Source of the DNA: Velthaea sp965214335
GTDB lineage: Bacteria > Vulcanimicrobiota > Vulcanimicrobiia > Vulcanimicrobiales > Vulcanimicrobiaceae
Assembly: GCA_965214335.1 (NCBI GenBank)
Contig: CBDCBO010000008.1
Coordinates: 248,001 to 312,000 of the forward strand
Direction of reading: 5' to 3'
Length of the DNA: 64,000 nucleotides
Shown: positions 9,824-19,485 of the stretch, piece after piece
How positions within the stretch are numbered: position 1 is the first letter of the stretch
How the letters are laid out: each line of letters begins with the position of its first letter
Program-made: the position numbers and the translations under genes
Notes under the pieces: model-generated
Databases searched by the model: none
Told to the model about the DNA's origin: nothing
Seen by the model: the letters and a program-made list of their open reading frames with translations, nothing else

Positions 9824-11645
9824 GTGCTCCCTGCCGTCGCGATAAGCTTTTTGCTAGTCGTCATCGCTTCACTCGGAGCGGCATTCGCGGATCCGATCGT
9901 CTTGACTGGAGTCAAGGTACGGATCGGTGACTACGGCATATCGTGCCGTCTTTTTTCCGGCGGTCTTGGACCGCCGAGCTACCTTATTGCAGATATCGGC
10001 AAGCCCGGCGTCCCACTCTTGACCGATCAACAAAGAGCGTTAGCCAAAAATAAAAAGATACTTCGACGCGGAAACACTGCGCTTTTCTTTTCTCGAAAGC
10101 GAAAACGGTCAACGTTTTATCATATATGACGCGCCCGGGAACTCTGATGTTGACCCGTGCAGCGATACTCCGGCGGCTTATCATGTGCTTAACGGCGCCG
10201 ACAATGAGTATTACGAACCCGGTGAAACCGGCAACTCTTACGGAATTCCGGGTGATGCGGGTTTAGCAACGCCCGGCCCCTGGATGTCACCCAGCCCCGT
10301 GCCACGACCAACGATGAAAGAGCCTACTGGTTCTACCCTTCCGCCATTGGAAGCTCGCTGGAAGATCGTAAATCAAATGGCGGCCGACTGGCTCGTCGTT
10401 GCGGTGACGGCGGACAAGCGAATTGCGATCGTGACCAAAGATAAACAGATCACGGCAATTAGAACCATTGACGGGCGGACGCTATGGCAGCGTAGCGGAT
10501 TTGCGATGCCTGCGCTCGCGCAAGCCAATCTCATCATTGCAAAAGACGGCGAGAGGGGCATTGTCGGCCTCTCAGTCGAGACCGGAAAGACACTCTGGAA
10601 AACCGCGTGGCGCCCAGCGTCAATCTTGAGCTTCGACGTTGCCGGAAAGTACATCATCGTCGCAATCGATCCCGGAGATTACGCTCGGCGACGTCATAGC
10701 TCGACGATCTCCGAGCTTTGCGCCAAGACCGGCGCAACGTTGTGGACTCATCAGACCGACCTAGCTTTTCCTGGTACACGCCACTTCTCTTTTCTTGGGA
10801 CGAGCATCGTCGCGAGCTTTAGCGCGTTCGACGAACCCTCATTTGGCGAAGTGGAACTGCTCGATCGCGCAACGGGTGCGAGCTTACGGCGCTTTCATCG
10901 TGCCCGTTACGAAGGAGCTTATGGTCATCAGCTTTGGTTGAGATCAACCTCAACAAATACTAGCGACGGGGCCATCGTTTTTTTGCGCTGTTACTCTGAT
11001 GGGCGACGACTCGAAGCATATCGATACTCTTCGCCATCCGCCGGCAAGCCCGCTGAAGTACAACTCTCGAGGCAATACGTCTTCATCGCGAGCGGCAACC
11101 GGCTCAATCGATACGACCGCGATGCACCGCCGAGTGAGCAAATCATCAACCGATACGGCATTTCAGGCTCACTCATTGCGGTGATCGGCGAAAGCCCGCT
11201 CTTCGCAAGTCCATTCTTTGCAACGATTTACGTTCCGACAAGTCCGCACGCATACTCCGGCCGGCGCGTGATAATCGACTGGAGCGAACAACGGCATTTG
11301 GTTGCGCTTTCGCGCACCGCCGCCTACGTGTCGGCGAATTCGTTGCTGTTTGCAATAACCGATCGCGGCGCCGGTTTTTCTAGTCAGGGAAACTGCGCCA
11401 ATCCCAGCTCTATCGCCATCGTAGGCGAAGACGACGTAATCGTATCCTGCGGGTCTGCGCTTGCGCGGTATCGGTTGAGTCACCGCTCAGCGCCCGACGG
11501 CGTGAATGGGATATCGCACAAGCGCGTATCAGTAACTCGGAGCTCCGGCAAACCTGGCGCCGCGCGGCGGACGTCACAGGGCAGTACGCGCCGGCTTAGC
11601 GAGGCCGGCTGCAACTTCAAAGTCATTGCGCCGAAAGCTGACTGA
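9824..11645 (+). CDS. secreted PQQ-like beta-propeller protein, frameshift at an A-run
   Basis: Start is the GTG at 9824, five bases after the Shine-Dalgarno GAAAGGAG. It gives a signal peptide (LPAVAISFLLVVIASLGAAFA). The first frame ends at 10129. The second frame, open upstream of 10185, spells YFDAETLRFSFLESENGQRF from about 10056 and continues to 11645, so one base is missing or extra in the A5-T-A5 run at 10046-10056. The body has repeated PQQ-like blades (DGRTLWQ, ETGKTLWKT, KTGATLWTHQ, DRATGASLRRFH), the pattern of quinoprotein-type or scaffold propellers, without evidence of PQQ chemistry. About 50 bp after the ATPase, same strand, so possibly co-transcribed. The function of the pair is unknown. 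Confidence 0.7.
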
Positions 11646-11706
11646 CGAAGTTTACAGAGGCGCCGAGCGAAACGGTCGTGGGCCGGGCTGGTTTGAGCGG
11701 GTCGAG

Positions 11707-12663
11707 ATGGCCCACACCGATCGCCCTTCGATGCCGCGCCGCGCCTGGTTTGCCTTCGCGGCGCTTTCGATCATCTGGGGCGTCCCATATTTCTTCACCA
11801 AGATCGCGTTGTACGACCTCACGCCGGCGTGGGTGGCGTTTGCCCGCGTCGTCTGCGGCGTCGTTGCCTTACTGCCGTTCGTTCCCCGGCGCGACTGGGC
11901 CGCACTGCGCCCGCATGCTTGGGCAATCATCGCGGTGGCATTAACAGACATTGCGCTGCCCTTTTACTTGATTGCCAACGGCGAACGTTTCATCAGTTCG
12001 TCGCTGACCGGCTTGCTGCTGTCGGCGATGCCGATTTGCGTTGCGTTGCTGGCGTTCGCACTTGACCGGCACGAGCGTCTGACCCGCAATCAGGCCATCG
12101 GCCTCGCGCTCGGCGTGAGCGGTGTCGCAACGCTGTTAGGCTTCGATACCGGCCACGAACGCAGCGCGCTGCTGGGCTGCGCCCTCATTACCGGCGCGAC
12201 GATCTCTTATAGCGTCGGCGTTATCCTCATCAAACGCTGGCTCGACGATTTGCCGATGCTCGCGACAACTACCGCGATGCTCGTCGTTGCCGCGGTCCTG
12301 CTCGGGCCCGCCGCACTGCTCCATCGGCCGGCGCACGTGCCGGGTATCGCATCGAGCGGCGCCGTTGTGATTTTAGGGATCGCGTGTACGGCCGGCGCGT
12401 ACCTGTTGTACTTCAAACTCATCGCGACGGTCGGCGCGACCCGCGCATCGGTGGTGACGTATCTGAATCCGGCCGTTGCGACGCTGCTGGGCGTTGCGGT
12501 TCTGGGTGAATCGATGAACGTGAGCGTCATCGCCGGACTGCTGCTCGTGTTGGCCGGTTCGTGGCTGTCGACCGGCGGCCGGCCGCCCTGGCAGCGCACG
12601 ACTGGCCGCTCACGCGCGGGTCTCGGCCGTCCGGCTAGTGCCCCACGCCTTGGTAGCGATTGA
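11707..12663 (+). CDS. EamA/DMT-superfamily transporter
   Basis: Ten-TM drug/metabolite transporter with two EamA repeats of about 140 residues. The first repeat opens with AALSIIWGVPYFFTKIAL and the second with GCALITGATISYSVGVILIK; the second ends at VTYLNPAVATLLGV, a typical EamA signature. Likely a metabolite exporter; substrate not predictable. The start is set at ATG 11707, because the 27 codons upstream are hydrophilic and absent from the family. The 3' end overlaps the convergent ABC permease gene by 29 bp. Confidence 0.87.
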   Translation: MAHTDRPSMPRRAWFAFAALSIIWGVPYFFTKIALYDLTPAWVAFARVVCGVVALLPFVPRRDWAALRPHAWAIIAVALTDIALPFYLIANGERFISSSLTGLLLSAMPICVALLAFALDRHERLTRNQAIGLALGVSGVATLLGFDTGHERSALLGCALITGATISYSVGVILIKRWLDDLPMLATTTAMLVVAAVLLGPAALLHRPAHVPGIASSGAVVILGIACTAGAYLLYFKLIATVGATRASVVTYLNPAVATLLGVAVLGESMNVSVIAGLLLVLAGSWLSTGGRPPWQRTTGRSRAGLGRPASAPRLGSD

Positions 12664-13438
12664 GTCCCAAGCGCCAGAAACCGTACGCGGCGACGACAAA
12701 TACAATACCGATGAGCGGCGTGAGCAGCCCAACGGCCGGCGGCAACTGCAATCCGTTCTCCACTTTGTGCAAAAAAAACGTCGCCGGAAAATAGTTCATG
12801 AACGCAAACGGGAACACGAACGCTAAGAGCAGGCGCACGCCGCGCGAATAGATCGCCAGCGGATAACGCGTGAATTCCTGTTCGAGCTGCAACACGATCC
12901 AGCGTAACGCATCGACGCGAATGAACCAAAAAGCGACCGTCGAGATGATCAAACTCAGCGCCAGATCGATGAACGCCCCGCCGATGGCGATCAGCGGTAC
13001 GAACAGCACGAAGAGCAGATCGACGCGCACGTGGCTATACCAGACCGTCGCACTAAAATAGACCAGCGCCAAAATCAATTCGTCGGGAAAGATTTGGCCG
13101 GGTAGGGTGATCGCCTGAAACAGCGTGTCGAGCGGGCGCACCAAGAAGCGGTCGAACTCGCCGTCGCGAATGTGTTCGGGGATATCGCCGATGGCGGAAA
13201 AGAACGTATTGTTGAGCGCGTGACCGACCATCCATAACCCGTAGAGGAACGCCATATCGCGAAACGACCAGCCGTTCATCGTCGGGAACGTATGCAAGAT
13301 CACGTACAGCGCGGCGATTGCGGAGCCGTGATAAACGAACGTGAAAGCAAACCAGATGAAGAAATTCGCGCGATATTCCAACGTCGTCAAGATATTGATA
13401 CGCCAGTATTGGCCGTAGACATCGAGCATCGTGCGCAT
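12635..13438 (-). CDS. ABC-2 type permease subunit B
   Basis: Six-TM permease of the ABC-2 family (DUF990-like) that pairs with the permease and ATPase just upstream. Seen: an N-terminal amphipathic segment (YGQYWRINILTTLEYRANF), the conserved I-x-x-GEFDRFLVRPLD motif about one third into the protein, and six hydrophobic stretches. ATG at 13438 shares its A with the TGA stop of the preceding gene (TGATG), a sign of translational coupling. Together the three genes make a complete exporter. Substrate unknown. Confidence 0.88.
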   Translation of the reverse strand: MRTMLDVYGQYWRINILTTLEYRANFFIWFAFTFVYHGSAIAALYVILHTFPTMNGWSFRDMAFLYGLWMVGHALNNTFFSAIGDIPEHIRDGEFDRFLVRPLDTLFQAITLPGQIFPDELILALVYFSATVWYSHVRVDLLFVLFVPLIAIGGAFIDLALSLIISTVAFWFIRVDALRWIVLQLEQEFTRYPLAIYSRGVRLLLAFVFPFAFMNYFPATFFLHKVENGLQLPPAVGLLTPLIGIVFVVAAYGFWRLGLNRYQGVGH

Positions 13439-14253
13439 CAGCCGCCCTGTACGACCACGCGCCGCGCCCCGGCGCGCCAAATGACGGCCGAGCTAAGCGC
13501 CAACAGCACGAGCCAAAAAAGCTGCAGCCCGAATGCCGCCGCATACCGCGCGGGCGGAATGTCACCGACGTAAATGAGCAGCGGCGTTGAAAACATGGCG
13601 GCGAACGGCAACACGAAGATCACCTTTTGGAGCGCCAGCGGAAACAGAATTAGCGGAATGATGCCGCCGCCCAGCAGATCGGTGACCCAGGTGAGGATCA
13701 GCTGCATCGCCGATATTTCCAGCGTCCAGAACGCAATGCAGTTCAAGATGAAGTTAATGAAAAAGCCGACGAAGTAGCCCAGCACGAAGCTGAGCGCGAA
13801 CGCCGCGCACACGCCGGGCGCCGGCACATCGATATGAACGAGCAGCAGCGAGAGCAATAGCGCCGGCACGATCAAGAAGGCATGAAACAACACTTCGCCC
13901 GTGCCGTCGCTAAAAAAATAGAACGGTACGCTGATGGGCTTCATGAAATCGGTAGCGATGCTGCCGTCATGCAGCTTATCGTGCAGCAAGCGGGTCTGGT
14001 CGATGTCGAGCACCAGGCCCATCAACAGCGCGATCGTTGAATAGGTGATGATCGCGTGCAACGGCAGATTGCGCGGCGCCGCATTGTGCGTGTAGAGCGC
14101 CGTCCACACCATGCGTAGGAGATACACGCGCACGGCAAAGGAACCGATACTCGTGAACACATCGAATCGGTAGGTCGCCTCACGCAAGAACGCTTTTTTG
14201 GCGAACTCGATATACGGCTCGATGCGCGGGCGGTTCTCCGACGCGACGATCAC
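13438..14253 (-). CDS. ABC-2 type permease subunit A
   Basis: Second six-TM permease of the same exporter, with the related motif DGSIATDFMKPISVP in the position where subunit B has GEFDRFLVRPLD. About 270 residues, usual for the family. The GTG start at 14253 overlaps the TGA stop of the ATPase gene by 4 bp (GTGA). The paralogous pair suggests a heterodimeric channel. Confidence 0.87.
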   Translation of the reverse strand: MIVASENRPRIEPYIEFAKKAFLREATYRFDVFTSIGSFAVRVYLLRMVWTALYTHNAAPRNLPLHAIITYSTIALLMGLVLDIDQTRLLHDKLHDGSIATDFMKPISVPFYFFSDGTGEVLFHAFLIVPALLLSLLLVHIDVPAPGVCAAFALSFVLGYFVGFFINFILNCIAFWTLEISAMQLILTWVTDLLGGGIIPLILFPLALQKVIFVLPFAAMFSTPLLIYVGDIPPARYAAAFGLQLFWLVLLALSSAVIWRAGARRVVVQGG

Positions 14254-15260
14254 GTCGGTCCGATCGCAGGCACCTGCTGGACGTAGCCCTCAACGTAGAT
14301 GCGGCGCACGATCGTTTCGATATCCGGTTCGATGATCGAGACGTCGGTAATCGCGTAGCGCTCGGTGACGCGGCGAATGAGTGCTTCGGCGGTCAGCGTC
14401 CGGCGGTCGAAGCGTAAGCGCACCGTATTGCCTTCACGTCCGTCGGCTTGCGTGCCCTCGACTTCGATGTCACCATAGGCTTCGGCAAACGTGACCACGA
14501 GCGTGCGATGCGTGCCGTACTCGGTGCGCAGCCGCTCGACCGAACCGTCGTAGATTATCGTTCCGGTGTCGATGAGAATGATGCGCTGACAGAGCCGTTC
14601 GACATCGGCAAGATCGTGAGTCGTGAGAATGACGGTCGTGCCGCGCTCGCGATTTATTTCGGCAATGAAATTCCGGATGGCTTCTTTGGCGACGACATCG
14701 AGGCCGATCGTCGGTTCGTCGAGATACACGATCTGCGGATCGTGCAGCATCGCGGCGGCAAAGTCGCCGCGCATGCGTTCGCCCAGCGACAGCTGCCGCA
14801 CGGGCGTCGCCATGAAGCGGTCGAGATCGAGTATTTCCGCGAAATGCGCGAGGTTCTGGCGATAGCGGTCGCGCGGCACCGCGTAGATCGCGCGCAGCAA
14901 CTCGAATGATTCGCGTAACGGCAGATCCCAATACAGCTGACTGCGCTGACCGAAGACGACGCCGATGTTGGCCGCGTTCTGACGCCGCTTCTCATGGGGA
15001 ACCAAACCTGCGACGCGGATCACTCCGGAACTGGGCACGAGGATGCCGGTCAACATCTTGATCGTGGTCGACTTGCCCGCGCCGTTCGGCCCGATGTAGC
15101 CGACGAGTTCGCCCGCTGCAAGCGACATATTGACATTCTCGACCGCGACTTTTTCTTCAAATGTCCGGGAGAACAGCGTTGCAAGCGTGCCTCGTACGCC
15201 TGACTCCCGCTTGAGCGACCGGAAGACTTTCCGCAGCTCGCGCGTCTCGATAATCGGCAT
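14250..15260 (-). CDS. ABC-2 exporter ATP-binding protein
   Basis: Nucleotide-binding subunit. Walker A GPNGAGKST, signature LSLGERMRGDFAAAM (an LSxGE-type signature, common in this exporter class), Walker B IVYLDEPTIGLD and the switch histidine in LTTHD are all present. The C-terminal 90 residues after the ATPase core are typical of the DUF990-associated subfamily. The start is set at ATG 15260 (MPIIETRELRKVF); 71 extra codons upstream are open but do not look like ATPase sequence. First gene of a three-gene minus-strand operon. Confidence 0.92.
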   Translation of the reverse strand: MPIIETRELRKVFRSLKRESGVRGTLATLFSRTFEEKVAVENVNMSLAAGELVGYIGPNGAGKSTTIKMLTGILVPSSGVIRVAGLVPHEKRRQNAANIGVVFGQRSQLYWDLPLRESFELLRAIYAVPRDRYRQNLAHFAEILDLDRFMATPVRQLSLGERMRGDFAAAMLHDPQIVYLDEPTIGLDVVAKEAIRNFIAEINRERGTTVILTTHDLADVERLCQRIILIDTGTIIYDGSVERLRTEYGTHRTLVVTFAEAYGDIEVEGTQADGREGNTVRLRFDRRTLTAEALIRRVTERYAITDVSIIEPDIETIVRRIYVEGYVQQVPAIGPT

Positions 15261-15429
15261 TCGTTCGTCGATTCCCCACAACGCCGGCGTTGACCCGGGC
15301 AAATTCTCATCTGATTCGCAGGTTTGCACCTCGCGACGCGGAACTGGCCCAATTCGGCTTGCGTTCATACGGTACAACGGTCGTAGCAACGCCGGTTGTA
15401 AATTCGAAAAGATCTGGGGGTGATTACCA

Positions 15430-15480
15430 ATGGCTGCAAAGAAAAAGGCAAAGAAAGCGACGAAGAAGGGCAAGAAGTAA
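15430..15480 (+). CDS. 16-residue lysine-rich miniprotein
   Basis: ATG at 15430 to TAA at 15480 encodes MAAKKKAKKATKKGKK: ten lysines, the rest Ala, Gly, Thr and the initial Met, like the tail of bacterial H1-like histones. A purine-rich GGGGGTGA lies seven bases before the ATG, and a strong intrinsic terminator starts 41 bp after the stop. This gives a compact transcription unit of its own between two minus-strand operons. Too short for ordinary gene callers. It could be a nucleic-acid-binding peptide, a leader peptide, or part of a small RNA; the sequence cannot decide. Confidence 0.5.
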   Translation: MAAKKKAKKATKKGKK

Positions 15481-15521
15481 TCCCGCGAATCGACTCACGA
15501 TACATTTAGCAATAATCATCA

Positions 15522-15551
15522 CACGCGGCTCAATCGAGCCGCGTGTTTTTT
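15522..15551 (+). terminator. intrinsic terminator after the lysine-rich mini-ORF
   Basis: Perfect 10-bp stem CACGCGGCTC / GAGCCGCGTG with an AATC loop, followed by six T (15546-15551). Directional for the plus strand only, as there is no A-run before the stem. Since no larger plus-strand gene ends here, it argues that a short transcript over 15430-15480 is real. Confidence 0.88.
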
Positions 15552-15552
15552 C

Positions 15553-15993
15553 TTAACTCAAGTCTTGAAGCGTCGCGGCCGATGCGTATGCGGCCAACCG
15601 TTCGAGATGCGCCGGCAACGCCGCGCCGACGCGCCGCGCCGGGCGGCGCAGCAGCAGTTGCTCGGCGATACCAGTTGTGTGCACTTCGGCGTCGATACGC
15701 GTCCCGCCGGCGAGCGGCGATAGCGTCCAGCTCATCGCCAAACGCGCGACGGGACCAACGGTCAGCCGAAGCGCGAAGCGCTGCGGCGCGGCGGCAGCCT
15801 CGAGCACGAGCGCCGTTTGGCGCACGCCGCGTAATTTGAGTGTCGCCAGCGTGCCGGGGGCCGGATCACCCTCGAGCCACAGCCACTCGACCCCCGGATT
15901 CCAGAGACTCCAGCGCCGGCCGTCGAGCAACACCGCCCAGACCGCTTGCGGCGATGCCGCCGAGACGGCCGAAGCTGCGGCGCTCCAGGTCAT
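15553..15993 (-). CDS. SRPBCC-family protein
   Basis: 146-residue START/Bet v1-like (polyketide cyclase/SRPBCC) protein. It begins with the usual SAAS-x-x-VWAVLLDGRRWSLWNP pattern, followed by alternating strands and the C-terminal long helix (HLERLAAYAS). It would bind a hydrophobic ligand; the ligand is unknown. Its ATG overlaps the stop of the upstream VIT1-like gene by 4 bp, so it is the last gene of the S9 peptidase-VIT1-SRPBCC operon. Confidence 0.82.
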   Translation of the reverse strand: MTWSAAASAVSAASPQAVWAVLLDGRRWSLWNPGVEWLWLEGDPAPGTLATLKLRGVRQTALVLEAAAAPQRFALRLTVGPVARLAMSWTLSPLAGGTRIDAEVHTTGIAEQLLLRRPARRVGAALPAHLERLAAYASAATLQDLS

Positions 15994-16766
15994 CCCGCGC
16001 TAACCGGCGGATGGCCGAAAAGTGCCGGAATGACATGGCCGGCGCCAAAGGCGATGCCGAAGACGAGCGTGCCGTACACCAGCAATTCGGCGCCTTTGCG
16101 GAATGGATTGCGGTTCGAGAGCCGCCCGGCGAACGCACCGATGGCGAACAAGCCCAGCGCGGCCAGCACGATGCCGATCGTGAGCGAGACGCCATACGCG
16201 AGCGGAAACAGATAGCCGATCAGCGGCACGACCGCTCCGGCCGCGAACGATGCGCCCATGGCCAGCGCCGGCCGGGTGCCGCCGCCTTCGGCGATGCGCG
16301 GGTCGATGCCGAATTCGTCGCGCATCATTTCGTGCAGCCAGACTTCGGGATTGGTGGCCAGCCGCTTGACGATCATCGTGGCTTCGTCGGGCGTGAAGCC
16401 TTTGAGCCGATAGTACGCCACCTGTTCGTGGAACTCGTCGTCGGGCTTCTCGAGCATCTCGCGCTGCTCCATACGGATCGCGTTGCGCACCACTTCGCGC
16501 TCCGACTTGCCGCCCAGATATTCGCCCACGCCCATCGAGATGGTGCCGACGATGAGCGCCACGATCCCGGTCAACAAGATCGTCGTCCGCTCCGGCTGCG
16601 CGGCCCCGACGCCTGTCACGATGCCCAAGGTCGTGAGGACGCCGTCCTGCATGCCGAAGATGACCTCGCGAATGTTGCGTTCGCTTTCAAGCCGCTTGCG
16701 CTCGGGGGTATCGGGCATGCGCGGACGGCCGCCGCCCTGCACGGCGCGCTCAACGTACTCGCGCAT
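15990..16766 (-). CDS. VIT1/CCC1-family metal transporter
   Basis: Integral membrane protein of the VIT1/CCC1 family (iron/manganese transport). Seen: FGMQDGVLTTLGIVTGVGAA in the first TM region, GTISMGVGEYLGGKSE in the second, a cytoplasmic metal-binding-like helical loop rich in Glu (REMLEKPDDEFHEQ, ATNPEVWLHEMMRDE), then three more TM helices. 258 residues, normal for the family. ATG at 16766 touches the stop of the S9 peptidase gene, so the two are co-transcribed. The functional link to a peptidase is not obvious. Confidence 0.87.
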   Translation of the reverse strand: MREYVERAVQGGGRPRMPDTPERKRLESERNIREVIFGMQDGVLTTLGIVTGVGAAQPERTTILLTGIVALIVGTISMGVGEYLGGKSEREVVRNAIRMEQREMLEKPDDEFHEQVAYYRLKGFTPDEATMIVKRLATNPEVWLHEMMRDEFGIDPRIAEGGGTRPALAMGASFAAGAVVPLIGYLFPLAYGVSLTIGIVLAALGLFAIGAFAGRLSNRNPFRKGAELLVYGTLVFGIAFGAGHVIPALFGHPPVSAG

Positions 16767-18934
16767 TACAAGTGCTCCTGCCAGTAGTCGAGCATGTGAT
16801 TGAACAAGTGGCGGCGCTGCGGCAATCCGGAGATCCCGTGCGTCTTGCGTGGATAGACCATGAAGTCGACTTGCTTTCCCTTCAGCAACAAGGCTTGCAA
16901 GAATGAGACGCTGTTGGCGATGTGCACGTTATCATCGCTGGTCCCATGCGAGATCAAGAGCCGGCCGGTAAAATTCGCGGCCCCGTCGATCGAGGAGCTG
17001 GCGCGATAGGCCGCCGGATCTTGCAGCGACGTGCCCATGTAGCGCTCGGTGTAGATCGAATCGTAATACAGCCAGTCGGTGACCGGCGCGACGGCCACGC
17101 CGACTTTCCAGGTGCCGGGGGAATGGGTGAGCGCGTAGGTCGTTTCGTAGCCGCCGAAGCTCCAGCCCCAGATACCGATGCGGTCCGGATCGATATACGG
17201 CAAGCTTTGCAAATACTGCACGCCTGCGAGTTGTCCGGCCAGCGACGCGGGACCCAAGCGATGGTAGAGCCGGCGGACAGCGGCGGCCGAATCGATCTGC
17301 GAGCCCGGCCCGTCGATGCTAAAGACGACGAATCCGCGTTGTGCCAGCGCTTGATGATACAAGTAGGTTGAGCCGCCCCAGCGGTCTTGCGTCGTCGGTG
17401 CCGCCGGGCCGCCGTAGACGTACATGATCACCGGATACTGCTTGGCGGGGTTGAAATTCGGGGGCTGGATCATCCACGCGTCGAGCTTGCCGAACTGGGT
17501 GTCGACTTGGCTCAAGGTGTACGAGCCGAAGACGCGGCCGGCGGGCAGGTGCGCTGCCGCCAGCGGAACGAGTCCGCCGCCGAGTGTCGAGCCGACCGAG
17601 TACACCGGCGGCGTGCCGAAGGTCGAATCGGCGCGCACGAAGTCGCGTGCGTTGGGCGCCATGAAGAAGTCGTGGGCGCCGTGACCGCCCGCCAGCGGGC
17701 GCGGTCGGCCCCCACCCAGCGGAATCATTAATACCGTCGAGTCGCGACGCGTGGGGTAGGCGGCGGTCACGAAAGCCACGTGCAGCTTTTCGTCGACGCC
17801 GGCTATGTTTGTAACGGCATATCCGTGGGTGAGGCGCTGCACCGTTTGGGCTTTGGTATCGGCGATGTAGAGCGCCGTCTGCCCGTCGCGGTCGCTGAGA
17901 AACAAGCAGCGCGGCGTGGCGTGGAGCCACATGGGTGCGCCGTGGAAGTCGACCCATTTGGCGTCGCGTTCGGTGATCAGCGCGATCGGAGCGCTGCCGC
18001 TACGGCCTCCGCTGGTGCTGGTGCCGCTACCGAAGCTGACATAGCGCAAGCGTTTCTGCGCGCGGTCGAGCAGGTTCGCCGCGACGGCGCCGGCCGGCGT
18101 CCAGCCGACCGAAGCGATGTAGTCGTCGGCGGCTTTGGTGGAGTAGAGCGTCCGGCTCGCACCGCCGGGCGTGCCGACGCGCAGGCTCACGATGCCGTTG
18201 GCTTGGCCCGCGAGCGGATAGCGCTGTTGCTCGACGCTATTCTGCGGCGCCAGAAAATCGACGATCGGAAATTGCGCGATCGGCCGCTCGTCGAAGTGCA
18301 AATACGCGATGCGCCGGCCGTCGGGGGCCCAACGGTACGCGTGGTGCATATCGAGTTCTTCGGAATACACCCAATCCGGGTCACCGTTGATGGCATCCGG
18401 CGCACCGTCGCGCGAATAGCGAACGGCTGTCCCGCCGCGAGCGGCAACGGCGTAGAGGTCGCTAGCGTGAACGTACGCGACTCTGGCCGAGTCGGGGGAC
18501 CACTGCGGATCGTCGGCGTCGGCGGCGATGCGCCGGCGGTTGCCGCCGTCGGAGGCCACCACCCACAAGTCGCCGGCATCGAGAAACGCGAGCTGGCGGC
18601 TATCGGGCGACCAAACGAACTCCGGGGCCGGTCGCGCGCCCTTGCCGTTGGCGGCGGCCCGAAAGAAGATCCGGTCGCGGTGCGCGCGCGCATCGTAGAC
18701 ATGCGTGTCGAGCGGACCGCTCTCACCGCCCGGCAACGTATAGAGGAAGCGCCGGCCGTCGGGCGACCAGGTGATCGACGCGGGAACGCGACCCGTCAGC
18801 GGTTCACGGGCAAAAATCTCGTCGATCTGCAGCTGCGCCGGGCCGGCCGCCGGAGCTTTGGCCGCCGGAGCGTTGGCGCCCAGCAAACCACAAGCGAGCA
18901 ACAGATGAAACGGGCGGGCCCAGCGCAAGTGCAA
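16766..18934 (-). CDS. prolyl oligopeptidase family (S9B, DPP IV-like) serine peptidase
   Basis: 722-residue exported peptidase. An N-terminal signal peptide (HLLLACGLLGANAPAAKA) is followed by a beta-propeller (WSPDGRR, WSPDSRQ repeats) and an alpha/beta hydrolase domain. The catalytic Ser is in GWSFGGY (about 595), Asp in SHGTSDDNVH (about 664) and His in KTHGI (about 699). The DWVYSEEL segment carries the double-Glu motif that binds the substrate N-terminus in DPP IV, so X-Pro dipeptidyl release is likely. The start is a TTG at 18934 with GGAG seven bases upstream. First gene of a three-gene operon. Confidence 0.92.
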   Translation of the reverse strand: MHLRWARPFHLLLACGLLGANAPAAKAPAAGPAQLQIDEIFAREPLTGRVPASITWSPDGRRFLYTLPGGESGPLDTHVYDARAHRDRIFFRAAANGKGARPAPEFVWSPDSRQLAFLDAGDLWVVASDGGNRRRIAADADDPQWSPDSARVAYVHASDLYAVAARGGTAVRYSRDGAPDAINGDPDWVYSEELDMHHAYRWAPDGRRIAYLHFDERPIAQFPIVDFLAPQNSVEQQRYPLAGQANGIVSLRVGTPGGASRTLYSTKAADDYIASVGWTPAGAVAANLLDRAQKRLRYVSFGSGTSTSGGRSGSAPIALITERDAKWVDFHGAPMWLHATPRCLFLSDRDGQTALYIADTKAQTVQRLTHGYAVTNIAGVDEKLHVAFVTAAYPTRRDSTVLMIPLGGGRPRPLAGGHGAHDFFMAPNARDFVRADSTFGTPPVYSVGSTLGGGLVPLAAAHLPAGRVFGSYTLSQVDTQFGKLDAWMIQPPNFNPAKQYPVIMYVYGGPAAPTTQDRWGGSTYLYHQALAQRGFVVFSIDGPGSQIDSAAAVRRLYHRLGPASLAGQLAGVQYLQSLPYIDPDRIGIWGWSFGGYETTYALTHSPGTWKVGVAVAPVTDWLYYDSIYTERYMGTSLQDPAAYRASSSIDGAANFTGRLLISHGTSDDNVHIANSVSFLQALLLKGKQVDFMVYPRKTHGISGLPQRRHLFNHMLDYWQEHL

Positions 18935-18978
18935 ACGAAATCTCCGGTTCTGGTGAAACGTCTTCCGACGGCAATACG

Positions 18979-19485
18979 ATGATGAACGACGACGAAGCGC
19001 AAAATCCGATCGTGGCGATGGCGCTCAAATTGCGCGCCCGGCGCGACCTCGGCGCGGCGATCGATTCCGCCACCGGCACCGTGCCGGTCCCAGCGACCGA
19101 CGATGCGCAAACGTCGTTCGCCGCGCTCGGCGATACGCTTGCGCTGGGAACGAAGCGGCTCAACTCCATCCTGGGTAAGGACGGGGTTACCTTCATCCGC
19201 CTGGAGCGGCCGCTCCGGCTACGCTTACGCTTCCGCGGCCGGCGCATCGCGCTCGACCTGGATCGCGCCAGGCAGCTCGTTGTGATCGCCGGTCTCGATC
19301 TGGACGGCGAATATCAATTCGAAACCGGCGCCGCGGTGCCGGCACTGATCAACCTGTCCAAGCTCTCAACCGAAGCGGGTTATGGCGAGGTCCTCACCGC
19401 GGCGGGAATACTCAAAGCGATCGCGCAGGACGCCGAGCTGCCCCGGCCGCCGCACCTTGACGCGCCCGGACCGATGCGCTTTTAG
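18979..19485 (+). CDS. hypothetical protein, 168 residues
   Basis: Not recognised. A soluble protein without signal peptide or TM helix: an acidic N-terminus (MMNDDEAQNP), a helical stretch, then a strand-rich centre (TFIRLERPLRLRLRFRGRRIALDLDRAR) and a GLDLDGEYQFETGA segment. Codon use is like its high-GC neighbours, which supports it being real. Divergent from the S9 peptidase gene with 44 bp between. Its 3' end overlaps the tail of the convergent endonuclease III gene by 74 bp, so one of the two C-termini may be called too long. Confidence 0.6.
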   Translation: MMNDDEAQNPIVAMALKLRARRDLGAAIDSATGTVPVPATDDAQTSFAALGDTLALGTKRLNSILGKDGVTFIRLERPLRLRLRFRGRRIALDLDRARQLVVIAGLDLDGEYQFETGAAVPALINLSKLSTEAGYGEVLTAAGILKAIAQDAELPRPPHLDAPGPMRF

